Assembly (NCBI RefSeq): GCF_014697585.1
Contig: NZ_JACJSB010000024.1
Coordinates: forward strand, 1 to 64,000
Origin: Dolichospermum sp. FACHB-1091
GTDB taxonomy: Bacteria; Cyanobacteriota; Cyanobacteriia; Cyanobacteriales; Nostocaceae
Direction: 5' to 3'
DNA length: 64,000 nt
This document shows, one piece after another, positions 1 through 9,967 of the stretch. A model generated the notes under the pieces. The model was not told the origin of the DNA and ran no database searches. It saw only the letters and a list, made by a program, of their open reading frames with translations. A program made the translations under genes and the position numbers. Numbering within the stretch: position 1 is the stretch's first letter; every line of letters begins with the position of its first letter.

Positions 1-224
1 TAGTAGACGGAGAATATCAACCTTTAGAAGAAAATCAGCAAGGACATTTGTGGAGTCGTCAGCTAGGTTTATATTTAGGAATTGATCAAGGACTATTACG
101 GTATTTTACACCAACAGGAGAGCTAGTTCCCACACCTGAAGAAACCGCAGAAAAAGAAGCGAGAAAGTCAGAACGTTTAGCAGCAAAATTGCGGGAATTA
201 AATATAGATCCTGATACAATTTAA
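1..224 (+). CDS. Uma2 family (DUF820) protein, C-terminal part
   Basis: The frame enters at base 3 and gives 73 residues to the TAA at 222-224; the 5' part lies outside the window. The visible tail (LYLGIDQGLLRYFTPTGELV, then TPEETAEKEARKSERLAAKL and a final NIDPDTI) has the layout of the C-terminal end of cyanobacterial Uma2/DUF820 proteins, which are PD-(D/E)XK-fold putative endonucleases present in many copies per Nostocales genome. The catalytic part is not visible, so activity cannot be judged. A repeat of the GAGGTACA family begins a few bases after the stop codon. The family call is recognition of the tail only. Confidence 0.6.
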   Translation, partial: VDGEYQPLEENQQGHLWSRQLGLYLGIDQGLLRYFTPTGELVPTPEETAEKEARKSERLAAKLRELNIDPDTI

Positions 225-227
225 TAT

Positions 228-345
228 ATAGCGGTATGCACTTGAATGAGGTAGATCTTAAGCCCCCTCATCGCTTGCGGGGAGGGGGTTGGGGGTGGGG
301 TTCTTGTGCCTCATAACATCGGGAAGTGCTGTATAGCTTGGGTTT
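228..345. repeat. GAGGTACA-family palindromic repeat (MITE-like), copy 1
   Basis: This element of about 115 bp is closely similar to bases 4724-4861. Its left part carries GAGGTAGATCTTAAGCCCCC and its right part GGGGGTGGGGTTCTTGTGCC followed by TCATAACATCGGGAAGTGCTG. The ends are inverted: the right end read on the other strand begins GAGGCACAAGAACCCCACCC. It therefore folds into a long hairpin. No protein is encoded. It separates the Uma2-type gene from pnp. Confidence 0.7.
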
Positions 346-581
346 ACCATTCCTTTTTTGAGAATTACCATACAGTTAATTACATCTTAATTGATTGATG
401 AACTATGATGAAATCCTTCTGAAAAATATAGCTGAGATGACAAACCCAGATATAAAGCCTACTGTACTGCTAACTTAGGAAATTTTGTTTTATGTTTGTT
501 CATGACACAAGCCGTCTAGACTGCATAAATGTTAGGATTGCCACAGAGTGAGAAACGCGTAAGAGAAGGAAAAAAAACTGA
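346..581. other. Intergenic leader upstream of pnp
   Basis: About 235 bases with no supportable gene. It contains AT-rich stretches and must hold the pnp promoter, but I cannot pick one convincing -10/-35 pair. A purine-rich AGAGAAGGAAAAAAA tract directly before 582 serves as ribosome binding site. rpsO, the usual upstream neighbour of pnp in many bacteria, is absent here. Confidence 0.5.
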
Positions 582-2738
582 ATGGCAGAATTTGAAAAGT
601 CAATATCCTTTGATGGACGGGATATTCGACTGACGGTTGGCCTACTAGCCCCCCAAGCAGGTGGGTCGGTTTTGATACAATCAGGGGATACAACTGTTTT
701 AGTGACAGCCACAAGGTCAGCAGCCCGCGAAGGTGTTGATTTTTTGCCACTGACGGTAGATTATGAAGAAAGACTGTATGCGGCGGGAAGAATCCCCGGA
801 GGAATCATGCGCCGGGAAGGTCGTCCACCGGAAAAGGCCATTCTTACCAGTCGTTTGATTGACCGCCCGCTGCGTCCTTTATTCCCTTCCTGGTTACGGG
901 ATGATTTGCAAGTTGTGGCCTTAACTATGTCCATGGATGAACAGGTCCCTCCCGATGTGTTAGCAGTGACAGGTGCTTCAATTGCTACCCTCATTGCCCA
1001 AATTCCATTTAATGGACCAATGGCCGCTGTGCGAGTAGGTTTAGTGGGTGATGATTTTATTATTAACCCTACCTACGCAGAAATTGAAGCGGGAGATTTG
1101 GATTTAGTCGTGGCTGGTTCACCTGATGGGGTGATCATGGTGGAAGCCGGTGCAAATCAATTGCCAGAGCGAGATATTATTGAAGCGATTGATTTTGGCT
1201 ATGAAGCTGTACGGGATTTAATTCAAGCCCAATTAGATTTGCTGGATGAATTAGGTTTAAAACTTGTGCAAGAAGCACCACCCGAACCAGATCAGACTTT
1301 AGAAAATTATATCCGCGATCGCGCTAATCAAGAGATTAAGAAAATCTTAGCGCAATTTGAGTTAACTAAAACTGATCGTGATATTGCCCTAGATGCAGTT
1401 AAGGATAGTATATCTGATGAAATCAAAGCTTTATCAGAAGAAGACCCCATTCGCATCGCCGCAACAGCAGACTCCAACGCCCTTAGTAATACTTTTAAAA
1501 GCATTACCAAATACTTCATGCGCCGTCAAATTATCGAAGATAATGTGCGCGTTGATGGGCGTAAACTTGATGAAGTCCGTCCTATATCTTGTCGAGTTGG
1601 TATAATACCCAAACGAGTACATGGCAGTGGTTTATTTAACCGGGGACTGACTCAAGTATTATCAATGTGTACTCTGGGAACTCCCGGAGACGCTCAAAAT
1701 CTTAACGATGACTTGCAACTAGACCAAGCTAAACGTTATCTACATCACTATAACTTCCCACCCTTCTCCGTCGGCGAAACCAAACCCTTACGCGCCCCCG
1801 GGAGAAGAGAAATCGGACATGGTGCATTAGCGGAAAGAGCATTGTTGCCTGTATTGCCACCTAAAGATAAATTTCCCTACGTAATTCGCGTAGTTTCCGA
1901 GGTGCTTTCTTCCAACGGTTCTACTTCCATGGGTTCAGTTTGCGGTTCTAGTTTATCCTTGATGGATGCTGGTGTACCAATTACTAAACCCGTCAGCGGT
2001 GCGGCTATGGGCTTGATTAAGGAAGGGGACGAAGTGCGAATCCTTACCGATATTCAGGGCATTGAAGACTTTTTAGGTGATATGGATTTCAAAGTTGCCG
2101 GTACTGATACTGGTATTACCGCTTTGCAAATGGATATGAAAATATCCGGGTTGTCTTTAGAAGTCATCGCCGACGCTGTTCACCAAGCCAGACCAGCGCG
2201 GTTGCACATCCTGGAAAAAATGCTCCAGACTATTGACACCCCCAGGGAAGAAACTTCACCCTTTGCCCCTCGGCTGTTGACAATTAAGATCGATCCTGAC
2301 ATGATTGGTCTAGTCATTGGACCTGGTGGTAAAACCATTAAGGGCATCACTGAAGAAACTGGTGCAAAAATTGACATCCAAGATGATGGTACTGTCACTA
2401 TTTCCGCAGTTGATGAAAATAGGGCTAAGAAAGCACGGAACATTGTTCAAGGCATGACTCGTAAACTCCATGAAGGTGATGTTTATATCGGTCGTGTTAC
2501 CCGGATTATACCTATTGGCGCTTTTGTGGAATTTTTGCCCGGAAAAGAAGGCATGATTCACATTTCTCAACTCGCTGACTACCGCGTTGGTAAAGTTGAA
2601 GATGAGGTCGCTGTTGGTGATGAAGTGATTGTCAAAGTGCGAGAAATTGACAATAAAGGTCGAATTAACCTCACACGCTTGAATATTCACCCAGATCAAG
2701 CAGCAGCAGCACGGGAAGCAGCAGCGGTAAACCATTAA
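582..2738 (+). CDS. pnp: Polyribonucleotide nucleotidyltransferase (PNPase)
   Basis: PNPase degrades RNA 3' to 5' by phosphorolysis and can also add heteropolymeric tails, a role established in cyanobacteria. The 718-residue product has the full family architecture: first RNase PH-like domain (about 10-230), helical linker, second RNase PH-like domain (about 315-545) with the conserved FPPFSVGE and [16 protein letters not shown] blocks, a KH domain near 555-615 ([19 protein letters not shown]), and an S1 domain near 620-690 ([20 protein letters not shown]). The length is normal. The ATG at 582 follows a purine-rich ribosome binding site at a usual distance. It stands alone on its strand and is followed by inverted repeats, so it is probably monocistronic. 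Very secure. Confidence 0.97.
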   Translation: MAEFEKSISFDGRDIRLTVGLLAPQAGGSVLIQSGDTTVLVTATRSAAREGVDFLPLTVDYEERLYAAGRIPGGIMRREGRPPEKAILTSRLIDRPLRPLFPSWLRDDLQVVALTMSMDEQVPPDVLAVTGASIATLIAQIPFNGPMAAVRVGLVGDDFIINPTYAEIEAGDLDLVVAGSPDGVIMVEAGANQLPERDIIEAIDFGYEAVRDLIQAQLDLLDELGLKLVQEAPPEPDQTLENYIRDRANQEIKKILAQFELTKTDRDIALDAVKDSISDEIKALSEEDPIRIAATADSNALSNTFKSITKYFMRRQIIEDNVRVDGRKLDEVRPISCRVGIIPKRVHGSGLFNRGLTQVLSMCTLGTPGDAQNLNDDLQLDQAKRYLHHYNFPPFSVGETKPLRAPGRREIGHGALAERALLPVLPPKDKFPYVIRVVSEVLSSNGSTSMGSVCGSSLSLMDAGVPITKPVSGAAMGLIKEGDEVRILTDIQGIEDFLGDMDFKVAGTDTGITALQMDMKISGLSLEVIADAVHQARPARLHILEKMLQTIDTPREETSPFAPRLLTIKIDPDMIGLVIGPGGKTIKGITEETGAKIDIQDDGTVTISAVDENRAKKARNIVQGMTRKLHEGDVYIGRVTRIIPIGAFVEFLPGKEGMIHISQLADYRVGKVEDEVAVGDEVIVKVREIDNKGRINLTRLNIHPDQAAAAREAAAVNH

Positions 2739-2748
2739 ATCCCCTGTT

Positions 2749-2818
2749 GGATTTTAGATTTTAGATTACGGATCAATCACAAATCTAAAATCCGCGATGC
2801 CTTGCTAGTAGGCATCGC
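2749..2818. repeat. Two adjacent inverted repeats after pnp
   Basis: GGATTTTAGATTT (from 2749) pairs with AAATCTAAAATCC (ending 2793), and next to it GCGATGCC (2794-2801) pairs with GGCATCGC (2811-2818) around a 9-base loop. There is no long T run, so this is not a textbook terminator, but the stems could stabilise the 3' end of the pnp transcript. Such hairpins recur throughout Nostocales genomes. Confidence 0.55.
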
Positions 2819-2920
2819 TACGGTAATTTTAGTTAAAGTTAATTTTTAGCAAGTTAATTCTCAAATTGCTATCAACAGTAATAATGTAATTAAAATTTAA
2901 GCTATTGCCAGAAAACAATT

Positions 2921-4179
2921 ATGTTTACACAAGTTACACTTAAAAACTTTAAAACCCATAAGCTGACCACTGTAGAACTTCATCCAGTCACCTTATTAAT
3001 TGGTAATAATAATTCAGGCAAGTCTAATCTTCTAGCAGGTATACAACATTTTTGTAGTCTTGTCAGAAGAGGCCGCCCTGGAAATGCTAATGCTAGAAAA
3101 ACAGTTAATGTCCACAGAGACTTATATGCTCATCGTTATAGACTAGCTGATGGCGAACCAATGGGATTTAAAATATCTTGGAATAACTCCAATGGCAGTA
3201 TTATTTATGAAATAGAATTACATGAGAATAAAAGTTTTCCAGAATCTGCTAGTTGCAAAGAAAAAATAACATTTAAACTAGATAATAATGATGAAAAAAT
3301 AATTGTCAGTGGATATGATCAGCCAACTAATTTAATTGCTTTAAGACAAAATATTGAAGATAACACATCTTTGCAAACAGCAGAAAAAAAACTATGTAGA
3401 GATTTTTTTGGTGATTTTGCAAACACATATAGTTATCACTTCCAACCAGCTTTTCTTAAAGGTCTAGTTAAAGATGATCAAATTCATGATATTGATGATG
3501 CTCAGGATGAAAGAAACAAGAGTGATTTTATTAAAATTCCTTCTGAATTAGGTAGTACAGGTCGTGGACTACAAGCAGTTATTAAATATATCAAAGAAAA
3601 AGAAGAACGGACATTTACAAGATTTACTGCTTTGATGAGGCGATTTGATCATAACTTTCACGGTGTTCGGTATAATGATAAAATTTCAAAACTTGCGTGG
3701 ATTTTCGATCTTGGGCAAAATAATTCACTACAAGAATTTCCACCAGATGCGGTTTCAGATGGATTTATGAAAGCAGCAGCTATCAGTCTTCTTGCTTCTA
3801 TTTATAGAACACCGAGTTTGATACTTTTAGAAGAAATTGAAAATGGTGTCAATCCTGGAAATATTCAAGAATTAATGCGTTGGATTTGGCAAATGACATC
3901 TCCAACTTCAGAAGGTTTTACATCTCAATTTATCATTACTTCCCATAGTCCCTCTGTTTTACGCGAATTTCATAATCTTTAGATCATGTTTATACAGTGC
4001 GGTTAGAAAAACGCAATAGAAAGAGTGATGTTAGAAATCTCAATACATCTCTAGAAACACTTGTAGGTATAGGTAGTGTAGAAGGTGAAATTATAGAGGA
4101 TGAAACTACAGGTAAAAAGACAGTAGAGATACCAAAATATCAGTTAGCAGAATTGTGGTATGAAGGGACAATTGGTTAA
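2921..4179 (+). pseudogene. OLD/RecF-like AAA family ATPase, frameshifted
   Basis: The first frame (2921-3982, 353 residues) has a Walker A (GNNNSGKSN, near residue 30), a Walker B (LILLEEIENGVNP, near 300) and the late FIITSHSPSVLREF block of AAA_21/OLD-type ATPases. It stops at a TAG in 3980-3982. A different frame then carries on the protein: from 3982 it reads DHVYTVRLEKRNRKSDV to the stop at 4177-4179, matching the usual C-terminus of such ATPases. Adding one T to the CTTTAG run would restore HNLLDHVYTVR. The most economical reading is a single-base deletion, either a real mutation or a sequencing error. Such ATPases usually act with a TOPRIM or nuclease partner in anti-phage modules; the gene at 4191 is the likely partner. 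Function is inferred. Confidence 0.7.
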
Positions 4180-4190
4180 TCAGGTGAGTA

Positions 4191-4727
4191 ATGAGGAAAA
4201 ATGTGATGTTAACAAGAAATATCGGTATTATCGGAGATGGAGGGACTGATATAGCAATTTTTAAAAAAATCTCTGAGTGTATTTTATCTGATGGAGATCA
4301 AAATAATGTCACTCTTAACTATATTGAGTTAAACAGACAAAATATTCATGATGCTGTAGATAAATATAGTCGAGACGCTGATAAAATTAAAGATAGCTGC
4401 TACCTAACAGGTAAAGAAGCTTCAGCGTTGAAAAACTCAGTGACAAGAACTATTTTTGGTGCTTTCGCAGACTTTGAAAGTGAACTACGACTAATTTCTA
4501 ATCGAGACATTATTTTAGTGACTGCTGATAGTGAACATACATTTTCCCATCCTGATGACTACTTCAAAGATTGGAGAGTGAGTATTTCTAAAATATTAGT
4601 AGGTAGTATAGAAGAATTTTATCGAGCGAAAGTAAGAGAGAATTATACCCATGAATATTTACCTGTAGTTATTCCATTTGTTGTTTTTCCTTCTACAGAA
4701 ATATTACAGGGGTTTCCGCTCTTATGA
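4191..4727 (+). CDS. TOPRIM-like partner of the ATPase, C-terminus cut by a repeat
   Basis: The 178-residue product starts 11 bases after the ATPase remnant. Its N-terminal GIIGDGGTDIAIFKKI resembles the glycine/glutamate motif of TOPRIM-type proteins paired with AAA ATPases, and the later LVTADSEH stretch may be the matching acidic motif. These assignments are tentative. The C-terminal PVVIPFVVFPSTEIL looks like part of a conserved core that should continue, but from about 4705 the frame runs into a GAGGTACA-family repeat and ends QGFPLL. The protein is therefore probably truncated. Start choice: ATG 4191 or ATG 4206; the latter has AGGA 8 bases upstream. The function as an effector of a defence pair is an inference from neighbourhood. 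Confidence 0.5.
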   Translation: MRKNVMLTRNIGIIGDGGTDIAIFKKISECILSDGDQNNVTLNYIELNRQNIHDAVDKYSRDADKIKDSCYLTGKEASALKNSVTRTIFGAFADFESELRLISNRDIILVTADSEHTFSHPDDYFKDWRVSISKILVGSIEEFYRAKVRENYTHEYLPVVIPFVVFPSTEILQGFPLL

Positions 4728-4861
4728 GGTACATCTTAAGCCCCCTCCTCGCACCCCCCTCAATCCCCCCGCAGCGGGGGGAAGAAAAGGATAAATTTTT
4801 GATATTGGAGGGGGTTGGGGGTGGGGTTCTTGTACCTCATAACATCGGGAAGTGCTGTATC
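4724..4861. repeat. GAGGTACA-family palindromic repeat, copy 2, inserted at a gene end
   Basis: This copy of the element at 228-345 starts GAGGTACATCTTAAGCCCCC and ends with TTCTTGTACCTCATAACATC and GGGAAGTGCTGTAT. It differs by an internal stretch containing CCCCCCGCAGCGGGGGG, itself a hairpin. The termini are inverted (GAGGTACA and TGTACCTC). It supplies the stop codon of the gene at 4191-4727, so it probably inserted into that gene or replaced its end. Confidence 0.75.
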
Positions 4862-4942
4862 ATCTAAAAATAAAGCTTACTCTTCAAATATTTTTGCCCA
4901 ATATTCACCAAATTAACATAGAAATACCTTTACATTAATTTC

Positions 4943-7888
4943 CTAATTTGATGACTTTGTTTCTGCTGTCTGAAAAATTATCTCCGCTAATGTCTGTAAT
5001 AGTTCTTGTTCATTATAAGGCTTGGAAAAATAGGCTTTTGCCCCTAATTTCATCGCTAGTTGACGATGTTTATTACTACTGCGAGATGTCAGCATAATTA
5101 CAGGAATATCTCTCAAGTCTCTATTAGCATTAATTCGCTCTAAAAAGCTATAACCATCCATTCTGGGCATTTCAATGTCGCAGATTACCCCTTGGACTTG
5201 TAACCCATTTTCTAGCTTTTCTAAGCCATCTTGACCATCTTTCCCTTGTTCTACTTGATACCCACCTTTTTCTAGGGTTAGGGCTAAGTAGCGACGCACA
5301 TTAATGGAGTCATCCACAATCAAAATTTTCCCTTTTTGACGGGGGGGTTTACTTGAAATTGCTACTTTTGACGGTTTTAAGAAAGGAGTTTTTAATCTTG
5401 TTGTGGGTAACTTATGACTCACCTGGGGACGTTTGCCAGTAGTAATCCATGATACTAAATCATTAGTATTAACTAGGGGAACTACCCGACCATCACCCAG
5501 AATTGTACAGTTATTAAAACCGGTCGGTAAAGGAATATTGCCTTCTACTTGACGAATAGCCACTTCCTGTTCACCCCAGCAGCGTTCTACCTGCACTCCG
5601 ACGTGTTTATGATCATCTTTAACTATTAATACACTTGTAGCATTAATTATGGGCGGAGTTTCTAACTCTAAATTATTGGAGCGGGGACAATTAAACTCAA
5701 AGTAACTATTTAGACGCAGTAATGGTATTTGCATATCTTGCCATTTGATAAATTCTTTATCATTCTGGAGAAAGATTTGCTGATTTTCTAGTAAGAAAAT
5801 TTCCTCTACCACATCTGTATAAAATGCTAACAATAGGCGATCGCTCTCTACTAGTAATACCCGGCCTACTGACAAAGTAAATGGTACTGATAAAGTAAAG
5901 GTAGTCCCTACTCCTAATTTAGTATCAACATTTACATCACCTCGCGCTAATTTGAGTTTGTTACGCACTACATCCATTCCCACACCCCGACCAGATAAAG
6001 CTGTTATCTGTTCTGATGTACTGAAACCTGCTTCAAAAATTAATGATAGTATTTCTTCATCACTCGCATTTGCTAATAAAGAATCATCTAATCCCATTGT
6101 TAAAGCGCGGTGACGAATTTTGTCTAAAGAAATACCTCGACCATCATCACGAATAGTAATAATTGTGCGATTACTATGGTAAAATGCCTTTATTTCAATC
6201 AAGCCTTGTTCGGGTTTTCCTTGAATTTGACGGGTAACAGGATCTTCAATTCCATGATCAAAAGCATTGCGTAATAAGTGCATTAAAGGCTCATTTAATG
6301 ATTCCAAAATACTCCTTTCAATTAAAGTATTACCACCTTCAATTTTTAACTGCACATTTTTTCCATACTCCACATTCAAATCTCTAATAGCTCTAGGAAA
6401 ACGCTCGACCAAATCCGAGAAAGGACGCATTCTCGCTTGAGTTAATTGTCTTTGTAATTGTTTAGAAGTTTTATTCAGTTTCCGCGCTATTTGGTCTGTA
6501 TCGTCCACACTTAATTGAATATCACTGGTAAGTTCTGCAACTTGAACAATAGTTTCCATGACATCCTGAGACAACAAATTTAATTTTTGATAGCAATCTT
6601 CTTCCAAAAAGTTATTTTCTATTTCTTGATTACTATGATTGACTAACTTCTCTTTTAGATGATTATGAGTCATCATTTTTGCATAAGCTGTCCGTAGTTC
6701 TTGATTTTCTTGATCAAGAATTTCGACTCGCTGACTGAGACTACGAACCAATTTACTTAATCTTTGAATTTGGACATTTAACCCATTTTTTTGAATAATA
6801 ATTTCTCCAAACAAATCATGAATTTTCTCTAAATTTTTACTAGGAACTCTAACTGTATTTTCCTGATTTTCCCGTTCTTTAGTATGTGAATTAATATCAG
6901 CTTTGCGCTGTTCACTATATTTATAGTCTGTATCTCTAAGCTGATTTTCTGAAACCGAAAATCTATTCAAGTCAACAAATTCAACGGACTTAATTTCTGG
7001 AGGTAGTTCTATATCTACAAATAATTGCTCATCATAACTAATAAGTTTCGTTTTATTCAACAAATTACCTTGGGGATTTGATGATATATCTGGATGATTA
7101 CTATCATTAATAACATCACAAAAATCAATATTTGTAGGTAAATTACTACCTTGATTACTTAATACTAAAGCTTGAGATTGTCTCCAAGCTTTTAATGCTA
7201 AATTGCCAATTTCTACACAGCAATCAGGATACTTTTCTAAGTAATGACTAACTGATTCACATAGTTGGGTAAATGCTTTTAAATTTAGCATTTCTCCTAG
7301 CCCGCTTAACTCAGTGGACATAATCAACAATTCGGATCTTAACCCCGATTTATTACTATTTTTCAGTCGAGATTCTAGATTTTTTAAATACTCTTCAACT
7401 TCAGTTTCAAACAATAAAGGGATAATTTCTTGATTATCTTCTGATGATATTAATGTTGTAATATTCTCTGAAGATGGTTCACCTAAACGCTCATAAAGTT
7501 GATCAAAAATTGGGTAACAAAATTCTATTAGCCAACTATGATCTAGATTTTTACCCTTTGAGAATAATTCAACAATCCGCCGTAGACAATCAACACCGGA
7601 TAGGAATAAACTTTGTAAATGAGTATCAAGTTGTAGGGAATTTTTCTGAGTTTTTAAAACTTTAAAAGCATCTTCCAGACGATGAGCTAAATCACTTAAT
7701 ACGCTAAATCCCATCATAGCCGCTCCACCTTTAATAGAATGGGCGGCTCGCATTGCAGTATTAATGTTTTCTAATTCAATCGGTTTACAGGTGTCAAATT
7801 CTAGTAATATCCCTTCTAAAATATTCAGATAATCAGTTGCTTCTTCTAAAAATTGCATCTGGATTTCCAATTCTTTATCTTCTGTCAT
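4943..7888 (-). CDS. CheA-type chemotaxis histidine kinase with C-terminal receiver
   Basis: This 981-residue hybrid kinase takes signals from the MCP encoded upstream, phosphorylates itself and passes phosphate to response regulators. Domains in order: Hpt (1-115) with the phospho-accepting histidine in AHSIKGGAAMMG near residue 50; a variable, coiled-coil-rich linker; HATPase (about 500-670) with N box LLRNAFDHGIEDP, DDGRGIS and GRGVGMDVV; CheW-like domain (about 690-830); and a receiver (about 853-975) with ILIVDDS, acceptor aspartate in CDIEMPRMDG and the late lysine in YFSKPY. It is the last gene of a leftward operon CheW-MCP-CheA. Hybrid CheA proteins of this form serve cyanobacterial type IV pilus motility systems (Pil, Hmp, Ptx). 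I cannot tell which paralogue this is, so no symbol is given. ATG 7888 has AAGGA 11-12 bases upstream. Confidence 0.93.
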   Translation of the reverse strand: MTEDKELEIQMQFLEEATDYLNILEGILLEFDTCKPIELENINTAMRAAHSIKGGAAMMGFSVLSDLAHRLEDAFKVLKTQKNSLQLDTHLQSLFLSGVDCLRRIVELFSKGKNLDHSWLIEFCYPIFDQLYERLGEPSSENITTLISSEDNQEIIPLLFETEVEEYLKNLESRLKNSNKSGLRSELLIMSTELSGLGEMLNLKAFTQLCESVSHYLEKYPDCCVEIGNLALKAWRQSQALVLSNQGSNLPTNIDFCDVINDSNHPDISSNPQGNLLNKTKLISYDEQLFVDIELPPEIKSVEFVDLNRFSVSENQLRDTDYKYSEQRKADINSHTKERENQENTVRVPSKNLEKIHDLFGEIIIQKNGLNVQIQRLSKLVRSLSQRVEILDQENQELRTAYAKMMTHNHLKEKLVNHSNQEIENNFLEEDCYQKLNLLSQDVMETIVQVAELTSDIQLSVDDTDQIARKLNKTSKQLQRQLTQARMRPFSDLVERFPRAIRDLNVEYGKNVQLKIEGGNTLIERSILESLNEPLMHLLRNAFDHGIEDPVTRQIQGKPEQGLIEIKAFYHSNRTIITIRDDGRGISLDKIRHRALTMGLDDSLLANASDEEILSLIFEAGFSTSEQITALSGRGVGMDVVRNKLKLARGDVNVDTKLGVGTTFTLSVPFTLSVGRVLLVESDRLLLAFYTDVVEEIFLLENQQIFLQNDKEFIKWQDMQIPLLRLNSYFEFNCPRSNNLELETPPIINATSVLIVKDDHKHVGVQVERCWGEQEVAIRQVEGNIPLPTGFNNCTILGDGRVVPLVNTNDLVSWITTGKRPQVSHKLPTTRLKTPFLKPSKVAISSKPPRQKGKILIVDDSINVRRYLALTLEKGGYQVEQGKDGQDGLEKLENGLQVQGVICDIEMPRMDGYSFLERINANRDLRDIPVIMLTSRSSNKHRQLAMKLGAKAYFSKPYNEQELLQTLAEIIFQTAETKSSN

Positions 7889-7935
7889 TAGTTATTAGTC
7901 CTTAATCATTAGTTATTAGTTCCAGAATCACAATA

Positions 7936-9903
7936 TCAATTAACTGGGAAAGTTTCGACAGTCTCTTTTAACTCCTGAGAAATTTCCATTTGTTTTTCCA
8001 AAGATTGAGAAATTTGGTGGTAATGATCGGGATTTTGTGATGTTTGCACCTGAGATGTAGTTGCACTTAAAATTGACTGCACTAAATTATCCATTTGTAT
8101 TGATACATCAAGAATTTGCTGTAAATTTTCCCTGGCGTTTTTAATAGTATTGATACTTGCAAATACTTGATTATTTCCCATTGTCATCCCTTGTATTACT
8201 TCGCCAGTTTCTCGTTGAATTTTTGCAATTATTTCCTCAGTTTCTTGAGTTGCAGCTGCAATTCTGGCGGCTAATTCTCCTACCTCTTCAGCAACTACAG
8301 CGAAACCTTGTCCCTCTTCTCCGACTCTTGCAGCTTCAATTCCCGCATTAATTGCTAATAAATTAGTTTGTATAGCAATTTGATTAATTACAGAAACTAC
8401 ACGGGAAATCTGTTGAGAGGATTCTCCTAAACGCCTCACTTTTTTAGCTATTTCAGTAACTGTTTCTTGGAATAAAAAAATGTTTTGCAATGTTAAATCT
8501 ATCGCTGCTCCAGTTTCAGTAGCACCATGATTAATATCATTGACTATAGTAATAGTTTGCTTGCTTATATTAGCTATAGATTCCATTGCAATAGTCATAT
8601 TTTCAATAGTTTCTAAGCTATGGTTAGTTTGTTCAGCTTCACTAACAGCCTGTTGCATTTGATTCACAATATCCTGAAGATTATTTGATAAATATTGCCG
8701 GTTTACAGTCTCTTTATCAGTGTTAGATTCACTATTTACTTCTACATTTTTTATCTCTATATTTCTCTGGGCTAACCAAGCTGCAAATAATGTCGTCAAT
8801 AACGCAATTCCTGATGTTGTAATAACAATTAATAGCAAAAATTCTCTTTGTGGCTTTAAGGCGATCCCTGTATCCTTTTCGACAATTAACTGCCAATTTA
8901 TATCCTGCAAAACTGATAATTTCCCTAATGGTAAATAAGTAATTAATTTTAATTGCTGACTTTGATTATTTTGGGAAACCTCCGTAAATATTGCAGTATC
9001 TTTAGCACTTACAACATTAGCTAAACTAGGATAAATACCCTGAAAATCTTGGCCAAATAAATTTTGATAGGAACTAATTAAAATTCTCCCTTTTTTATCT
9101 AAAAGATAATATTCCTGAGTATCATCTATATAACTTCTGACTAATTCTTCTAAAACTTTTAAAGGTGTACGGGTTCTTACTATACCAATAGTATTACCAT
9201 TAAATCCATCCTTTATTGGTGCTGCTACATAAATCACCGCGCCTATATTTTCAACTATTTCTGGTGGACTAATAATAGGAGCATCTTGTTTAATTACCTC
9301 TTGGAAATAGGTAAGTTCTTTTTCTGAACTTAAAGATTCTCCTTCTGATTTCATAATCACTTTTCCATGGAAATCAAATACAGCAATGCTATCATAAACC
9401 TTACCATTTTTCATCAAGCTATCTAAAGCGGCTTGTGTTTTTATGTTAATTATACTAGCATCAAATTTGTCTGTTTTCCTCGATTTTATTACTTTTATCA
9501 ATTTTTCTGATCCTGGTTTTTTTCTGGTATTTTTATTACTTAAAAATGTTATATTAGACAATACCTGAATATCTTGATAGCGTTGTCTAATAAAACTATT
9601 AACCTCATCACTTAAGCCAATTGCTTTAGTTTCTTGGGATATAATAATTTGTTTATTAATCAATTTGCTACCAAAAACATAAGCCATGGAGGCCATTCCG
9701 AATACTGGTAAAGTCCCAATAGCTATAAAAAAAATTGTAGCTTGTATACTCAATTTAAATTTGCGTGAATATTTCACTCTATGCTCCAAATCTTGCGGAT
9801 AACTAGAATTTTTCCCTCTACTATCAATAACTTTTGCTGGAGACATTAAAGATGCTTGATTTTCAGAATCACCACTTTTTTTGATATTAGTTTTATTAAA
9901 CAT
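7936..9903 (-). CDS. Methyl-accepting chemotaxis protein with periplasmic sensor domain
   Basis: A membrane receptor of about 655 residues. A cytoplasmic N-tail is followed by a transmembrane helix ([20 protein letters not shown]), a periplasmic region of about 280 residues shaped like a dCache sensor ([12 protein letters not shown], the YYL stretch), a second helix ([20 protein letters not shown]) and a cytoplasmic signalling domain. The hairpin tip carries the diagnostic [20 protein letters not shown] and [13 protein letters not shown]. No convincing HAMP domain follows TM2, which is unusual for a dCache receptor. Start: an in-frame ATG lies at 9921, but the ATG at 9903 has GAGGAG ideally placed, within the codons of the longer version, so 9903 is preferred. 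The gene lies between cheW and cheA in one leftward operon. The ligand is unknown. Confidence 0.92.
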   Translation of the reverse strand: MFNKTNIKKSGDSENQASLMSPAKVIDSRGKNSSYPQDLEHRVKYSRKFKLSIQATIFFIAIGTLPVFGMASMAYVFGSKLINKQIIISQETKAIGLSDEVNSFIRQRYQDIQVLSNITFLSNKNTRKKPGSEKLIKVIKSRKTDKFDASIINIKTQAALDSLMKNGKVYDSIAVFDFHGKVIMKSEGESLSSEKELTYFQEVIKQDAPIISPPEIVENIGAVIYVAAPIKDGFNGNTIGIVRTRTPLKVLEELVRSYIDDTQEYYLLDKKGRILISSYQNLFGQDFQGIYPSLANVVSAKDTAIFTEVSQNNQSQQLKLITYLPLGKLSVLQDINWQLIVEKDTGIALKPQREFLLLIVITTSGIALLTTLFAAWLAQRNIEIKNVEVNSESNTDKETVNRQYLSNNLQDIVNQMQQAVSEAEQTNHSLETIENMTIAMESIANISKQTITIVNDINHGATETGAAIDLTLQNIFLFQETVTEIAKKVRRLGESSQQISRVVSVINQIAIQTNLLAINAGIEAARVGEEGQGFAVVAEEVGELAARIAAATQETEEIIAKIQRETGEVIQGMTMGNNQVFASINTIKNARENLQQILDVSIQMDNLVQSILSATTSQVQTSQNPDHYHQISQSLEKQMEISQELKETVETFPVN

Positions 9904-9967
9904 ACACTCCTCACAATGCATCCATAAAATAAAAACATTTTAACCCGATTTCGTGCGTATTAGCACA

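Noticed and set aside
2310-2735. 141-codon open frame antisense to pnp
   Set aside because: It lies wholly on the opposite strand of the highly conserved KH/S1 part of pnp, has no ribosome site and no family character.
9899-9916. CACTCCTCAC motif similar to the core of the cyanobacterial RNA Yfr1
   Set aside because: No flanking stems or terminator on the plus strand; on the minus strand it is simply the GAGGAG ribosome site of the MCP gene.
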